From assembly GCA_028274465.1 (NCBI GenBank), contig CM051458.1, positions 31,942,692 through 32,006,691 of the forward strand: DNA of 64,000 bases, in the 5' to 3' direction. The notes under the pieces are model-generated. The model ran no database searches and was not told where the DNA came from. It was given only the letters and a program-made list of their open reading frames with translations. Of this stretch, positions 33,922 to 46,253 are shown piece by piece (within the stretch, counting starts at the first letter, position 1; each line of letters opens with the position of its first letter). The DNA is from Plantago ovata. Taxonomy: Eukaryota; Streptophyta; Magnoliopsida; Lamiales; Plantaginaceae. The translations under genes and the position numbers were made by a program.

Positions 33922-35119
33922 TGATGAACCGGAATTTGTCAGATTCAAATTAATCAAATAAATTTGTTTTTTAGCCAAAGGCAATTCACAACTACAACGA
34001 AAACCGTAGTGTAGCAGTAAAATAACCTCGAGTGTCGATCTCTAAGGACTATAACTAGCTTTATCTAATCTAACTTAAACTATAAAATCAACAAACGACT
34101 TAGCACAGGTTTTTGTTATCAAGATAATGGAAGTTAGTGATAGTATGATAATTCAAAGCATAGCAGGTTAATAATCATGCATGAAGTACCCGATCGTTTT
34201 GCATAGAGAACTAAGATCATGAATTGTCCAATGTATTCCGTTTTATTCAACACTACGAAGATAGAGGGCTTAGATAGATCAAAGAAATAAAGCAATAACT
34301 CAAAGTCTGATTCGCATTACCGCCATCATGCACAATTAATAACCCTTCGCTAAGAAATCACATACTATCACCAATGATAGATTTAGCTACTCATAGATGT
34401 CATGCAATGAACATAAATCATAGCAAGATTGAATGAAAACATGTTGAAAGATATATAAATATAAATAGAAAAATCTAAGATACAATGTTACCGAAGGTTG
34501 TCAATCTCCGAAGAATCACGATCACAAGCTCCAAATCGATAAGAAAAATTGTCTCCTATGCTAAGAATTCCCAGAACAGGCTCTGGAGAATTCCTACCTA
34601 AAACTAATGAGAAAGGTATGAAAAAAGGTCTGAGAAAGTATGTAAAACGGAGAAAACTGAGCAACTATATATAGGAGTTCGGAAAGTGTGGGGCGAGTCG
34701 CCCCACATACCGGGCGAACCGCCTGGTGTGGGGCGAACCGCCACATCCCGGGCGAATTGTCCGGGAGCTCCAGTCGGCGAGAGACGCGTTTTCGACGCGT
34801 TTTTGGATTTCTTTTTCTTTTCGGACTCGGTTTTTTGCCTTCTAGTGACCTTTTAGCCTTCAGACTCGACCCCTAGACTTCAAATCCTATCCGGAATCTT
34901 CTAGATACTCCAAAAATGTCCTTGGAACACCAATTCTTCGTTCTCTTCAATATAATTGCCTGGAAAACCACGTTTTTCACCTAAAACCTGTAAAATAAAA
35001 ACTAAGGGAAACGTGACACTATTTTAATAAAATGCACTAAAATATAGCTAAATTAACATAGAGGATAGCTAAAATATGTGAAAAAGACTCGAGTGAAGGT
35101 GTAAAATACACGTTCATCA
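33922..35119 (-). repeat. 3' LTR of element C
   Basis: 1198 bp with TGATGAAC/GTTCATCA ends. It contains the GC-rich palindrome block at 34688-34770, which is one module longer than in the sister LTR. Confidence 0.88.
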
Positions 35120-36600
35120 AACTCCCCAAACCGAACCTTTGCTTGTCCTCAAGCAACTAAGCTAGACTCTAATGCAAAAAACAATGCAACACAAAAAAAT
35201 GGAGTCTCATTCCAAATGAAATGAACTAATCTATTGAATCTATCAAAAAACATATGAACAAAAACCATACAAATCATAACATGGATATAGGTTGAAGAAT
35301 GCATCGATTGACTCATACACATTCACATAAGCACTTATGTCAAATAAGATAGTCTCTCGTAACATTCTCTACCTGGACCTAGTCAGTGACGACGTAATGA
35401 AACATGTTAAAATACGAATGGTTGTCCCGTGCCTATGAAACTGAGGACTTACTGCTGTTCACCAAGTTAAGACTTTTCCTCAAAGAGGTCGAACCAATAC
35501 TGGCTCTCATCAAACGAAGGAGGGTTCCCTAAAAAGATAACACTCCCCTATTCTACCCATCTCTCAAGCGAAGCCTTAAGCTATTCACCACTTCCTGAAT
35601 GGCAGGACGAGGGTGGTCTAGAATAGATGACACTCAAACAATCAAAAGACAAAGATTACAAACATTACAAGAACTGAAAAATGAGACAACACTTTGCTAA
35701 ACTGCTTTTTGGCTTTTTTTTTACCCTTCCTCGCTTTTTTGGGGTCTTTTCTTTTTTTCTTTTTTTTTTCTTTTCCAGTTTTTTTCTTTTTCCTGGAATG
35801 TTTCTTTTTTTTTTTTTTTTTTTTAGCCAGCAGTAGCATAATGAAAAAGAAATTAAAATGACTCACAAACGACCTCCCCAAACCTATTCGAAAGAATAGG
35901 TTGGAGTACAAACTTTACGAAAAAAGAAAAATAAACTCACAACACACACTAAAAATCGAAAAACAAGTCTAATGAAAGCGTAGCCCCTTCCCCAAACCTA
36001 TTCGAAAGCATAGGTTGCAAACAAAGGATCACACAATCTCACACTACCTCCTTCCTAGGCATTTAGCAATCTCAAAGCAAGGTGAAGACTTGTTGCCTCT
36101 TAGGTACATAAATACTCGGGAAAACAACCATAAGATCCTAACATGCATCATCCTATTATAAAGGCCTTCGTGAACCGCAGTAGAGAAAACACCACTAAGT
36201 GATGTCAAGACTACCAAGTTTAACTAAGTTCAAACATAAATGTGACAAGCCAAGCGATAAAAACCTCAAACAAATTCATAGAGATGAAGCATATGATTAA
36301 TGTCATAATTAGTTAATCTACCCAATAAAAAAGTTCAAAACAATTTGGCAATAAATTCCACATAAAACATGCAAGACTAGACTAGGATGAATGTAGTGTA
36401 TGCAACTAAATACTAAGAAAGGGTAAACGTGCAAATGCAAATGCAGACGGATAAAACATGCAAGGTACTATACTCATCCTACCAATGGCAAGCTCCAAAC
36501 TTCCAACACTAGTTCACTTAAATCCCATCCGCCCTCATGAATTTAAAACTAGTCCCTAGCAATAAGAGAATGAGGAAATAAGATGTGATACTAGATGTTA
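35120..36600 (-). other. Conserved 3' non-coding block of element C
   Basis: No ORF of note. Homologous in reverse to 59820-61660 of element D. Shared marks are the polypurine tract next to the LTR (AACTCCCCAAACCGAACC on plus), a long purine/pyrimidine tract (35710-35825), and the two stem-loops at 35881-35902 and 35995-36016. Confidence 0.7.
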
Positions 36601-36954
36601 CCGTGTGGTTTGGCCTTGGTCGGTTGAGTATACTAGATGTAAGGTGTTGAGATTGCTCGAGGGTCCTTGTTGGTTATCATCGGGGCTCGTGGTGGTGGTG
36701 GTAGTTCCACTAATAGATCGAATAGGACCAACTCCTCCATCAGTAATCATGGCATCCTCATTGTCCCTATTGTCTTCATTGTCACCATTATCACTAGTAG
36801 AAGAATTTCATTGTCGAAGAGAATCCTCAAGATCAGCCTCTGCAGTTATGAGGGTTTCCATCCGGTGTCTCTCTAATAGACTGTGAACTGTTGAAGGGGA
36901 AAGAGCAGTGGTCTTACAGTCTCCCTCACCAACGTTCTCTACCCCATGGAACTT

Positions 36955-37632
36955 TCAGTAAGCTGCGATGAAACTCGGAAATTCAGAGGTTTTCTTCTTC
37001 TTTGCCCAATGTTGCCCACATTTTCTACGGTTGATGCTCCCGATGTCTATATGGTGCTCCCTCAATAAGCAGTCGAGGGGAACCCCAAAGAGGGGCTGGG
37101 TGTCCATGTCATTATGTTTTGGAATCAAGTTAGCGATTCGGAACTCCATCACCACTGTCGACTCAAGACTGAATCTGTTGTGATGAGGACACCTCGGCTC
37201 CTTCCTATTCACTCGGACCTTGCAGTCCTTGTGACAGATTTCTGCTGTAATATTGGTTTCAATCCCTTCAGTGGTACGTGAATAGACATAAGAGTGCTCA
37301 CTCCTGGTGGATTGTCGTTCCTCCTTATGGATAAACCGCGAAGTTGTTGCAGAAGTCCATGGCTCGAACGCACCTCTAACGAGATCACTCTCCTTCTCTT
37401 GAAGACTAGTAGACCCAACATAGAACTCATGGAAAACGTCCTTGTCAAACCCCTTGACATGGTTGTAATCGAACCGCCTCCAATACCTCATTGTACCCAA
37501 ACGGAAGTGCTCCTCTCCCTTTGTGGCATGGTTCCTACAAACACCTATTAGTACCTCGTACAACAAAACATATTTATGCATATGCAAATGCAAGAGTGAA
37601 ACGCACAAGTGATAACAACAACAATTGAACAC
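36955..37632 (-). pseudogene. Unrecognised ORF of element C
   Basis: An open frame of up to 225 codons on the minus strand, lying between gag and the 3' non-coding block. The product is hydrophilic with scattered Cys/His (CPHHNRF and RRKCGQHW) and a LIPKHNDMDTQPLFGVPLDCLL stretch. The start is uncertain because the first residues look like random translation of an AT-rich leader. It could be an Athila 3' ORF remnant. No family is assigned. Confidence 0.35.
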
Positions 37633-38674
37633 CTCAAAACCTCCATGTCTAGTCTAGCTACTTCTAGAACTAAAAAGAAACATACCAACATATCGAAGAC
37701 ATGTAACATATCACATTAAGCTCTTGCTAGACAACAAATAGCCTTTAAATCATAAGACTCAATTCATACCATAGTAGCAAAAAATCTAGCATCATAAATC
37801 CTCAAACTCATCAATCATGCATTCTACCATCATGTCCATCATTATCACATCAATAAACACAACCATAAACGTGGAATGAAAGGAAAAGAAGCATTGCACC
37901 TTAAGACATAGACATCTAGTAGGCAAAATTCTCAAACCAACAAACCAAGCATAATTGAACATGCAATTGATAGTGAATAACGTTTCTAATCACACAAACA
38001 ATCAACCCATACATCATATAAGCTTAATTGAAGCATAAATCAAAAAATCCCCAAATTTGAAAAATTAGGGTTCATATGAGATTACCTCATATCCGACGAA
38101 TGAATGAACTAGGAAGAGATTTGTTCGGGTGAAAATAAAGAGCACGTAATGGGCTTCGATTGAAGATAAAGAACACACAATTTGATGGAGTAATGAAGAT
38201 TTTATGAAAGATTGAAGAATTTTTGATTTTTTGGGTAATTTGGGAGTAGGAGAGTGATGAAGATGTAAAAATGAGGTAAAAAGGGGGTGAACCCCGTTTT
38301 TCTATGTTCAGATACAGCGGGGCGAGTCGCCCCGTGTGTGGGGCGAATCGTCCCCCACGTCCAGAGAGCGCGAAGCTCTCTGGACATGGGGGGCGATTCG
38401 GCCCCCACCTCCAGAGGTGGGGAGACGAATTTTTCGAAAAAACGCAGTTTTTTATCCCCGAAAACTATTTTACTCATAAAAACACTCGAAAAGGTTCACT
38501 CAAACATAAACATATGCACAAACGACACAGACACGAACAAATTCACATAAGAAAAGCAAATTGTTCAATGTATGAATGCATGCAATGCAATAAAGCGGTA
38601 AAAAGCGATAAAACTCCGGGTTGCCTCCCGGATAGCGCCATTGTTTATAGTCTTTGACTCGACTTCTTCTTGCT

Positions 38675-40815
38675 CTAGTTCTTCTTCTTGAGGGTATTAG
38701 ACTTCCCCTTCATGGATCTTCTCCTCATGCCACGAACCTGTGAATAAGAATGAACATAGACAGCAAGACCAAAGTAGTTAATGGTGTGAGAAACATTGAA
38801 GTGAATATTTGGTTCAGATATGGCTCGCAACACATGTCGCTTGCCATCCACCTCAATGGTGCAAGTTCTTCGGTAGATGTCTATCACGGAGTGTAGCTTA
38901 GTCAAAAACGTTCGCCCCAAGAGAACAACATCCCCCATCCCAGGTGTAGATGCCGACATAACTACAAAGTTGGTGTACACAGAAGCTTCAGCAATCTTAA
39001 CCAATACGTTCTTCACAACGCCTTCGGGTCTCACAAAGGATCCATCCGCCAATTGCACAATAGCCTTATGCTTAGATAGTTTTCCAAGGCTACTCTTCTC
39101 GAACACATTCATTGGGAGCACGTTAGAGTAAGATCCCGTATCTAGTGTAGCACGAACATCTTCAAGTTCACCAATCCCGTGAGGGATTGGCTCGGGATCC
39201 TCTTGCTCCTCTTCACTCTCATCAGAACCAAGGTCCTTCTCTTCTTCCTTGGCTAGTGGGGGTTCTTCATCTTTGCAACGCTCACATTTAGCAACCTTCT
39301 TGATTGTGATTTCAACAGGAAGATCACCCACCAAGGTAATGGACATCGACTTCTCAGTGTTGCTAGGCAACTTCCCTTGCTCCCTACTTGCTCCACGGTC
39401 AATCAACTCTTGCATCTTTTGATGGGCAAGCCTAGTGCTCTCTTCCAAACGATCAAGCCTCGCCCTAGTCTTCTCAGAATCTTCCTCATAACGCTTAAGA
39501 AAACTTTGGGTGTGTTCAACCATCTTTTGCAAGTTCTCCATGAGTAGAGCTGTCTTCGACTTCGGTTGCTCTTTGGGAGCGGGATTTTCGCAGTGATCAT
39601 TACCATAGTTAAGCCTACTACGGTCTTGGTTAGGGCCATAAGTTTGGCTAGCCGGTGCGTATCCTTGATTGTTCCGGAACCCTCTTCTCCAAAATCCACC
39701 TCGAGGATTCCTACCGTCTTGTCTGTAGCTAGCTTCTTGAGTACCAAATTCCGTAGCAAAGGATTCCTCTTCGCCTCCTTGAACCCAATTGCCATCATCA
39801 TAGGCAAGCTCCGATCTACACATATGAGCTCCATGCCCATAGTTCTTGCATATTCGGCAAACTTCGTTTGACATAGCTGTTCCTGCGGAGTTCTTGAGGA
39901 CTTGTTTCAACTCATTGGTAAAGCACTCGAATCGATCCCCATTCCCCCCATACATAGGGGCCTCCTGAGTAGGTGGAGCTTCAGGTCCACGTCTCCTAAC
40001 CATTGCTTTTGGATCCTTGAATTGCGAACCTTTAGCAAGCCTTTCGAAAACCACCCAGACGGCTTCCGCGGTTTCCTCCCAAATATTGCCACGGCATTGG
40101 AAATCCACCACTTGTTGGTTCTCAAAGGCCAGTCCATTGTAGAAGTGTTGGACATGATCCGAAAGCTCAAAACCATGGTGAGGGCACTTGTTCATGAGGT
40201 CTTGGAACCTCTCAAATGCGGTGTAGATGGTCTCATCATAGTCTTGTTTGAACCCAGTGATTTGCGCCTTAAGCGCGGTAGTCAAGGTGTGAGGGAAGTA
40301 TTTCTCCATGAATGCTGAAAAAACCTTTTCCCAAGTGTCCAGCGATCCCGCCGGTAGAGAACTTAACCATGACTTGGCTCTGTCGCCAAGCCCCATCGCG
40401 AAAACCTTCATCCTCAACTCATCCGTTGTTATTTCAGCTCCGGGTCGTGGGAGTTGGTTGACGAAATCATCGATATCGTGCAAGTACCCCATCACATCTT
40501 CCCTTGCTAAGCCATAGAACCTCGGAAGTTGTTGGAACGCGTGGTTTTTTATTTCCAGATCTCGAGTTGCAGACGAAAGAACATCGCCGGTCCCCTCATA
40601 CGATCCTTGGTGGGTTGTACCCATGCTTTCACTGGTCTAGCTTCTGCCATTCTGACGATTTCCTTAAAAAGACTGTGTAGAGATTCAGAGATATCGGTAT
40701 CCTCTATTTCCTCTAGTTCACGTCGTTGAAGTAGTCGCCTTCTTTGGTGGTAGACTCTGTCGATTTCAGCGATCGGATCAGCAAGCGGTGTTCCCCTAGA
40801 TCGTGTACTTCGCAT
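38675..40815 (-). pseudogene. Gag-protease region of element C
   Basis: Open frames on the minus strand give a plant Ty3/gypsy gag: AFQQLPRFYGLAREDVMGYL, then KSWLSSLPAGSLDTWEKVFSAF, then FQDLMNKCPHHGF. A CCHC-like zinc knuckle (CRICKNYGHGAHMC) follows, then a coiled-coil stretch and an aspartic-protease-like domain (LDTGSYSNVLP, later VVLLGRTFLTKLHSVID). These fit Athila-type gag-pro. Gag would form the virus-like particle in the cytoplasm. Fossil element part. Confidence 0.85.
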
Positions 40816-40939
40816 ACACTATCTGTAACAAGCTAAGTAAGGAGTATCAGAGAGATCAAATAGAAAAAATAAAAACTACTAAAACTAGGAATTGAATGCT
40901 GAAAATATATAAAAGCTAAACAGAAAAAAGGAGTATAGT

Positions 40940-40956
40940 CCCCGACAACGGCGCCA
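40940..40956 (-). other. Primer binding site of element C
   Basis: The minus strand reads TGGCGCCGTTGTCGGGG, one base different from the complement of the 3' end of plant tRNA-Asp, 3 bases inside the LTR. Confidence 0.8.
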
Positions 40957-40959
40957 ATT

Positions 40960-42122
40960 TGATGAACCAGAATTTGTCAGATTCAAATTAATCAAATAAA
41001 TTTGTTTTTTAGCCAAAGGCAATTCACAACTACAACGAAAACCGTAGTGTAGAAGTAATATAACCTCGAGTGTCGATCTATAAGGACTAAAACTAGCTTT
41101 ATCTAATCTAACTTAAACTATAAAATCAACAAACGACTTAGCACAGGTTTTTCTTATCAAGATAATGGAAGTTAGTGATAGTATGGTCATTCAAAGCATA
41201 ACAGGTTAATAATCATGCATGAAGTACCCGATCGTTTTGCATAGAGATCTAAGATCATGAATTGTCCAATGTGTTCCGTTTTATTCAACACTACGAAGAT
41301 AGAGGGCTTAGATAGATCAAAGAAATAAAGCAATAACTCAAAGTCTGATTCGCATTACCGCCATCATGCACAATTAATAACCCTTCGCTAAGAAATCACA
41401 TACTATCACCAACGATAGATTTAGCTACTCATAGATGTCATGCAATCAACAGAAATCATAGCAAGATTGAATGAAAACATGTTGAAAGATATATAAATAT
41501 AAATAGAAAAATCTGAGATACAATGTTACCGAAGATTGTCAATGTCCGAAGAATCACGATCTCACAAGCTCCAAATCGATAAGAAAACTTGTCTCCTATG
41601 CTAAGAATTCCCAGAACAGGCTCTGGAGAATTCCTACCTAAAACTAATGAGAAAGGTAAGAAAAAAGGTCTGAGAAAGTATGAAAAATGGAGAAAACTGA
41701 GCAACTATATATAGGAGTTCGGAACGTGTGGGGCGAGTCGCCCCACATACCGGGCGAATTGTCCGGGAGCTCCAGTCGGCGAGAGACGCGTTTTCGAAGC
41801 GTTTTTGGATTTCTTTTTCTTTTCGGACTCGGTTTTTTGCCTTCTAGTGACCTTTTAGCCTTCAGACTCGACCCCTAGACTTTAAATCCTATCCAGAATC
41901 TTCTAGATACTCCAAAAATATCCTCGGAACACCAATTCTTCATTCTCTTCAATATAATTGCCCGGAAAACCACGTTTTTCACCTAAAACCTGTAAAATGC
42001 AAACTAAAGGGAAACGTGACACTATTCTAATAAAATGCACTAAAATATAGCTAAATTAACATAGAGGATAGCTAAAATAGGTGAAAAAGACTCGAATGAA
42101 GGTGTAAAATACGCGTTCATCA
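40960..42122 (-). repeat. 5' LTR of element C
   Basis: 1163 bp, partner of 33922-35119. Its GC-rich block (41729-41770) has fewer palindrome modules. Confidence 0.88.
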
Positions 42123-42164
42123 CCCCCCTCTAGTCTTTTCTTGTTGTTTAAATGGACCAACAAG

Positions 42165-42176
42165 TGGTATCAGAGC
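42165..42176 (+). other. Primer binding site of element B
   Basis: TGGTATCAGAGC, two bases after the LTR end ACCAACA. It is complementary to the 3' end of initiator Met tRNA, the usual copia primer. Confidence 0.93.
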
Positions 42177-42272
42177 GAGGTTCTTTAACCTTCAACACTG
42201 AACCTAGATCCCCTTAGGTGCTTTCCGTAAATCACATTCATTTGATCAGTTTGGTAGTCTTTTGCTGACAGG

Positions 42273-44534
42273 ATGTCGCTAGGAGACGCTCCCTTGCTGA
42301 AGCTGGAAAACTATGAAAAATGGCGAAACAACATGATGCTACATCTTGAGGCCATTAGTGATGGGATGGTTACTGTCATAAATGATGGACCTATCAAGAT
42401 CACTAAACTTGAGAGAAGTTTTCCTCACAAAACCACAGATACTGCTGGAAAGGAAACTATCTTAGGAGAACCGGTTGATACCGCCGTTCCAAAACCAAGA
42501 GAGGAATGGACTTCCGACGAAGTCAAAAGATTCCGTCTTGACGACCAAGCAAGAAACATCATTATTCGATCTACTCCAGATACTATACAGTGCAAACTGT
42601 GGGGTGCCAAAACTGCTAATGAAGCTTGGAAAATGGTTCAAGATCTTTGTGCTGGATCTGACAAAACCAAGGAAAACAAACTCGAAGTGCTAAAGTTAAA
42701 GTTCCAAAACTTTAAACAAGGTGCAAATGAGTCACTGGAAGACTTGGATTTCAGATTCACAACTCTAGTGAGTGAGATGGCTACCTTAGGAGTTGGAAAT
42801 TTCTATTCAGATTGTGAAAAGGTGAAAACCATTATTAGAAGTCTGAACCAAGAATGGATCCATACTCAGAATTTCTACTACAATCAAGGAATGCCAAATA
42901 TCACTCCGACTGAGTTGTTCTCTCATCTTTCTACTGTCAACTACGAGACAAAGCAAAGAGAAAATGTGTTTGCTGAAAAATTGCAAAACATTGCTCTTGC
43001 TGCCAAGCCGTCATCTTCTGAAAAGAAGAATGATAAAGAGCCTGCTGATGAAAACGCTCTTGTTGTTAGAAACATAAAGAAATTCATCAGTAAGGAACTT
43101 GAAAGGCGAAAAGCAAAAGAGAAGCTGAAAAAGCATCTTGGTAACAACTACCATAAATACAAGAATGAAGCTAGCTCGCTGAACAAGCAAGCTCAGCAAG
43201 CAAACTCCTCCGAAGAACCAGCAGTTGGCAATGATCTTTGCTTTTATTGCAAAAAGCCTGGACACTTCAAAGAAAATTGTCCCTTACTGAAAGGGAAATC
43301 TGCTGAAAAGAAGAAGTTCAAAAGGGATTTGATTGCTGAAGAAAAGAAAAAGCTTCAAGCAAAAATCGATGCTCTTTGCATTGAAACAAGCCCTGAAGAT
43401 AGTGACGTAGAGAGTTCAGATACTGAAGAAGAAAAAGCCACTCTTGATGTAGAGATTGGCAAGGAAGTTTGTGGAATAGCTATGGAAGCTTATCCGGATG
43501 TGTCATACTACGAATTCTACCTCATGGCCGATCAGGTAAATTGTCCTACCTCTGACTCTGATTCAGAAAGTGAAGATGACATTGACCTTGATAGAATTCA
43601 AGGAGAAATCGAAAGATTTGAGAAAACTCTGAGCAAACAGCAAGAGAAACTACAGAATGCTGAAATTCTAACTAAGCAAACTACTGAAAAGTCCGTCTTG
43701 TTGAGCGTTGAGTCAGAAAAGAACGATGCTGAAATATTGCATCTCAAGAAGTTAATTACTGAAGCTACAGAGAAGAATGCTCAAATGTCAATAGAATTGG
43801 AAGAGTATCAGTCCTCAATTCTAAAGTTACTTGCTGAAATACAAGAAATGAAAAAGATGAAAGTCAATTTCAAATCTTATGCGGATGCTAGTAACACGCT
43901 GACTGAACTAAATTCTTATCTGATAGATCCATCCCAGAAAGAAGGTTTAGGTGCCACGTATGAAGGTGATGATGTAATACTCTTGAGTAAAGACAAATCA
44001 CCAATCACCTTTGTTCGTACAACTGATAGTGGTCAACCAGAACTCTATCAAATTGGTCAATCTAAGGTTGCTGAAATAAGCAATCAAGTACCTACGACCT
44101 TAAAGCCCGCTGTTGCTACTCAAAGTAACAAGACTTTAAAAGGAAAACAGGTTGTTGAAAAGCAAACTGTTCAGAAAAAGGATGTTGTAAAGCATTCTGC
44201 CAAACAAGTTGCTGAAAAGAAATTTGTTAAGACTAAAGGAAAGATTACTAAAACTAATCAGAAGACCTTTGCCGATAAACCTGAATCAAGTAAGGTTGCT
44301 GAGACAAAAGCTCAGCATTCTCCGAAAAGTGGACTAGGATTCAAAACCAAGCAAAGTCAACTCTTTCATGAGTATAAGCAAAGTCAGCAAAGATACTTCA
44401 AAGAGATGAACAAAACCAAGCCTAAGAGTTCTGACAAAACTCAAAATGCTAGGACTAGAAGGAACCTTGCTAGAAAAGAACTTACTGAAAATTATGTTCA
44501 GCAAAAGGGTAAACCAAGCAAGACACCACATTAG
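42273..44534 (+). CDS. Gag ORF of element B
   Basis: A 753-codon frame. Residues 1-250 are a copia gag core (LENYEKWRNNMMLHL, then AWKMVQDLCAGSDKTKENKL and LKLKFQNFKQGANESLEDLDFRF), followed by the zinc knuckle CFYCKKPGHFKENC near residue 325. After that come a heptad-rich coiled coil (about residues 430-540) and a Lys/Gln-rich tail with repeated AEKKFVKTKG-like units. Gag this long, with a coiled coil and basic tail, is usual for SIRE/Maximus elements. It lies directly after the primer site. Part of a fossil element. Confidence 0.85.
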   Translation: MSLGDAPLLKLENYEKWRNNMMLHLEAISDGMVTVINDGPIKITKLERSFPHKTTDTAGKETILGEPVDTAVPKPREEWTSDEVKRFRLDDQARNIIIRSTPDTIQCKLWGAKTANEAWKMVQDLCAGSDKTKENKLEVLKLKFQNFKQGANESLEDLDFRFTTLVSEMATLGVGNFYSDCEKVKTIIRSLNQEWIHTQNFYYNQGMPNITPTELFSHLSTVNYETKQRENVFAEKLQNIALAAKPSSSEKKNDKEPADENALVVRNIKKFISKELERRKAKEKLKKHLGNNYHKYKNEASSLNKQAQQANSSEEPAVGNDLCFYCKKPGHFKENCPLLKGKSAEKKKFKRDLIAEEKKKLQAKIDALCIETSPEDSDVESSDTEEEKATLDVEIGKEVCGIAMEAYPDVSYYEFYLMADQVNCPTSDSDSESEDDIDLDRIQGEIERFEKTLSKQQEKLQNAEILTKQTTEKSVLLSVESEKNDAEILHLKKLITEATEKNAQMSIELEEYQSSILKLLAEIQEMKKMKVNFKSYADASNTLTELNSYLIDPSQKEGLGATYEGDDVILLSKDKSPITFVRTTDSGQPELYQIGQSKVAEISNQVPTTLKPAVATQSNKTLKGKQVVEKQTVQKKDVVKHSAKQVAEKKFVKTKGKITKTNQKTFADKPESSKVAETKAQHSPKSGLGFKTKQSQLFHEYKQSQQRYFKEMNKTKPKSSDKTQNARTRRNLARKELTENYVQQKGKPSKTPH

Positions 44535-44698
44535 AAAGTGGACTTGATTAGCAATGATCAAAACTCTTTCGGTTCTAAGCCCTCTAGTTCCTCAACAAGT
44601 AGAAAACAAGTAAAGATTGAAAAACTCAAGACTTGGGTTTCCACTGGACGTTTTCTTGAACATGTTAATGGACATCCAATATTGTATAATTAACTTGT

Positions 44699-46253
44699 TT
44701 GCTCTTGATTGTGCAGACTTCAGCCACGGAGACAAACAATGAAATTTGTCACTTTGACAGTGGTTGTGGAAAGCACATGACGGGCAACAAGAAAAACCTT
44801 ATAAACTATAGACGGTGGTCTAAAGGTCCAACAATAAGGTTTGCTGGTGGAGGCTTTGGTTCTACCAAAGGTTATGGTGACGTGAAGTTAGGATGCATTA
44901 CCATTTTGGGAGTTCTTTATGTTAAAAATCTTAAGTTTAACCTTTTCAGCATGAGTCAATTCGCTAACAAAGGTTACTTCATCAAAATGTAAAGTGATGA
45001 ATGTAAACTTATTGACTTTGAGACAAAGAAGGTTATTATGGTTGCTAGAAGATCAGGAGGTCTCTATACCGTAGATTGGTATTCAGCAATCGTTGAAAAA
45101 TGCCTTGTCTCATATCATGATTGCCTTGCTGAAAAAGCATGTTTATGACATAAACGAACAAGTCACCTAAACTTCAAGACGCTGAATAAGCTGTCTAAAA
45201 AGGCACTTGTAGTTGGATTACCTAAGGTTACTTTTAAGAAGGATGGTGTTTGCAATGCATGTCAGCAAGGAAAGCAAACCAAAACTTCTTTAAAAAACAA
45301 GGCAGTACCGTCAACTACAAAACCTTTACAACTCTTGCACATGGACTTGTTTAAATCTTCTTCAACAAGCTATGCTGGCAAGAAGTATGGTCTGGTGGTG
45401 GTAGATGACTATTCAAGATTCACTTGGGTAGTATTTATCAAACACAAGTCTGAAACAAGGACTGAAATACCTAACTTGCTGAACAAGCTCGAAGTCATGA
45501 AAAATTACAAGGTAAAAGTCGTAAGAACAGACCATGGTACTGAGTTTGTAAACCAGTACATAACTGAGTATTGCACTTCAAAAGGCATACAACATCAGTT
45601 ATCCTCAGTAAGGACACCTCAACAAAATGCTGTTGCTGAAAGGAAGAAATCGTACCCTTAAGGAAGCAGCTAGAACAATGCTTGCTGACACTGAAATAAG
45701 TGAAGCTTATTGGGTTGAAGCGATTAATACCGCCTGCTATACTCAAAATAGATGCTTGATAACTAAGGAATACAACAAAACTCCCTACGAGTTATTTGTT
45801 GGATGACCTCCTAACATCACTCATCTAAGAGTATTTGGTTGCAAATGCTTTGTTCTTAACAATGGTAGAGAATACTTAAGAACATTTCAACCAAAGGCTG
45901 ACGAAGCGACATTTCTTGGCTACTCCTTGAATAGCAAAACTTATAGAGTATACAACAAAAAGGCACAAAAGATCGAAGAATCAGTGCATGTTGTATTTTA
46001 TGAAAAATCACAAGGAGTCCCTGCTGAAGAAGAAATATCAGAATGTATGAAGAAATTAATTATACACGAGCAAAGAACTGAATCTGATGCTAGAAATATC
46101 AAATCAATTGAACTAAATGATGATTCTGACAATGACACTCCTCCCCCAAATCATGACAAGATAAATATAGTTCATGATAAAGAATTTTCGGCTAAAGACG
46201 TGGTTGCTCCAGATGTTGCTGAAACTACGCAACTTCCTGTGTCTGCTGACGAG
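44699..46253 (+). pseudogene. Protease and integrase region of element B
   Basis: The protease motif DSGCGKHMTG (about 44755) with FNLFSMSQF is followed by the pre-integrase zinc region and the integrase core (MHMDLFKSSSTSYAG, GLVVVDDYSRFTWV, RTDHGTEF). The acidic linker ELNDDSDNDTPPPNHD precedes insert F. Fossil, broken. Confidence 0.85.

Larger units (their letters stand above)
33922..42122 (-). mobile_element. Athila-like Ty3/gypsy element C, fossil, inside the LTR of B
   Basis: LTRs at 33922-35119 and 40960-42122 (TGATGAAC...GTTCATCA), with a 5-bp target duplication within a C-run (CCCCC, 33917-33921 and 42123-42127). On the minus strand the primer site TGGCGCCGTTGTCGGGG (40940-40956) fits tRNA-Asp, as used by Athila elements. 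Parts seen: gag with zinc knuckle and a protease-like DTG motif (38675-40815), an unrecognised ORF (36955-37632), and a long 3' non-coding block (35120-36600). No reverse transcriptase was recognised, so it may be a non-autonomous family. It has only a few visible breaks. LTRs differ by roughly 3% by eye plus one repeat-module difference. Confidence 0.88.

Noticed and set aside
35642-35911. Lys-rich ORF on the minus strand in element C
   Set aside because: Translation of a purine tract that is also present in element D without a kept frame.
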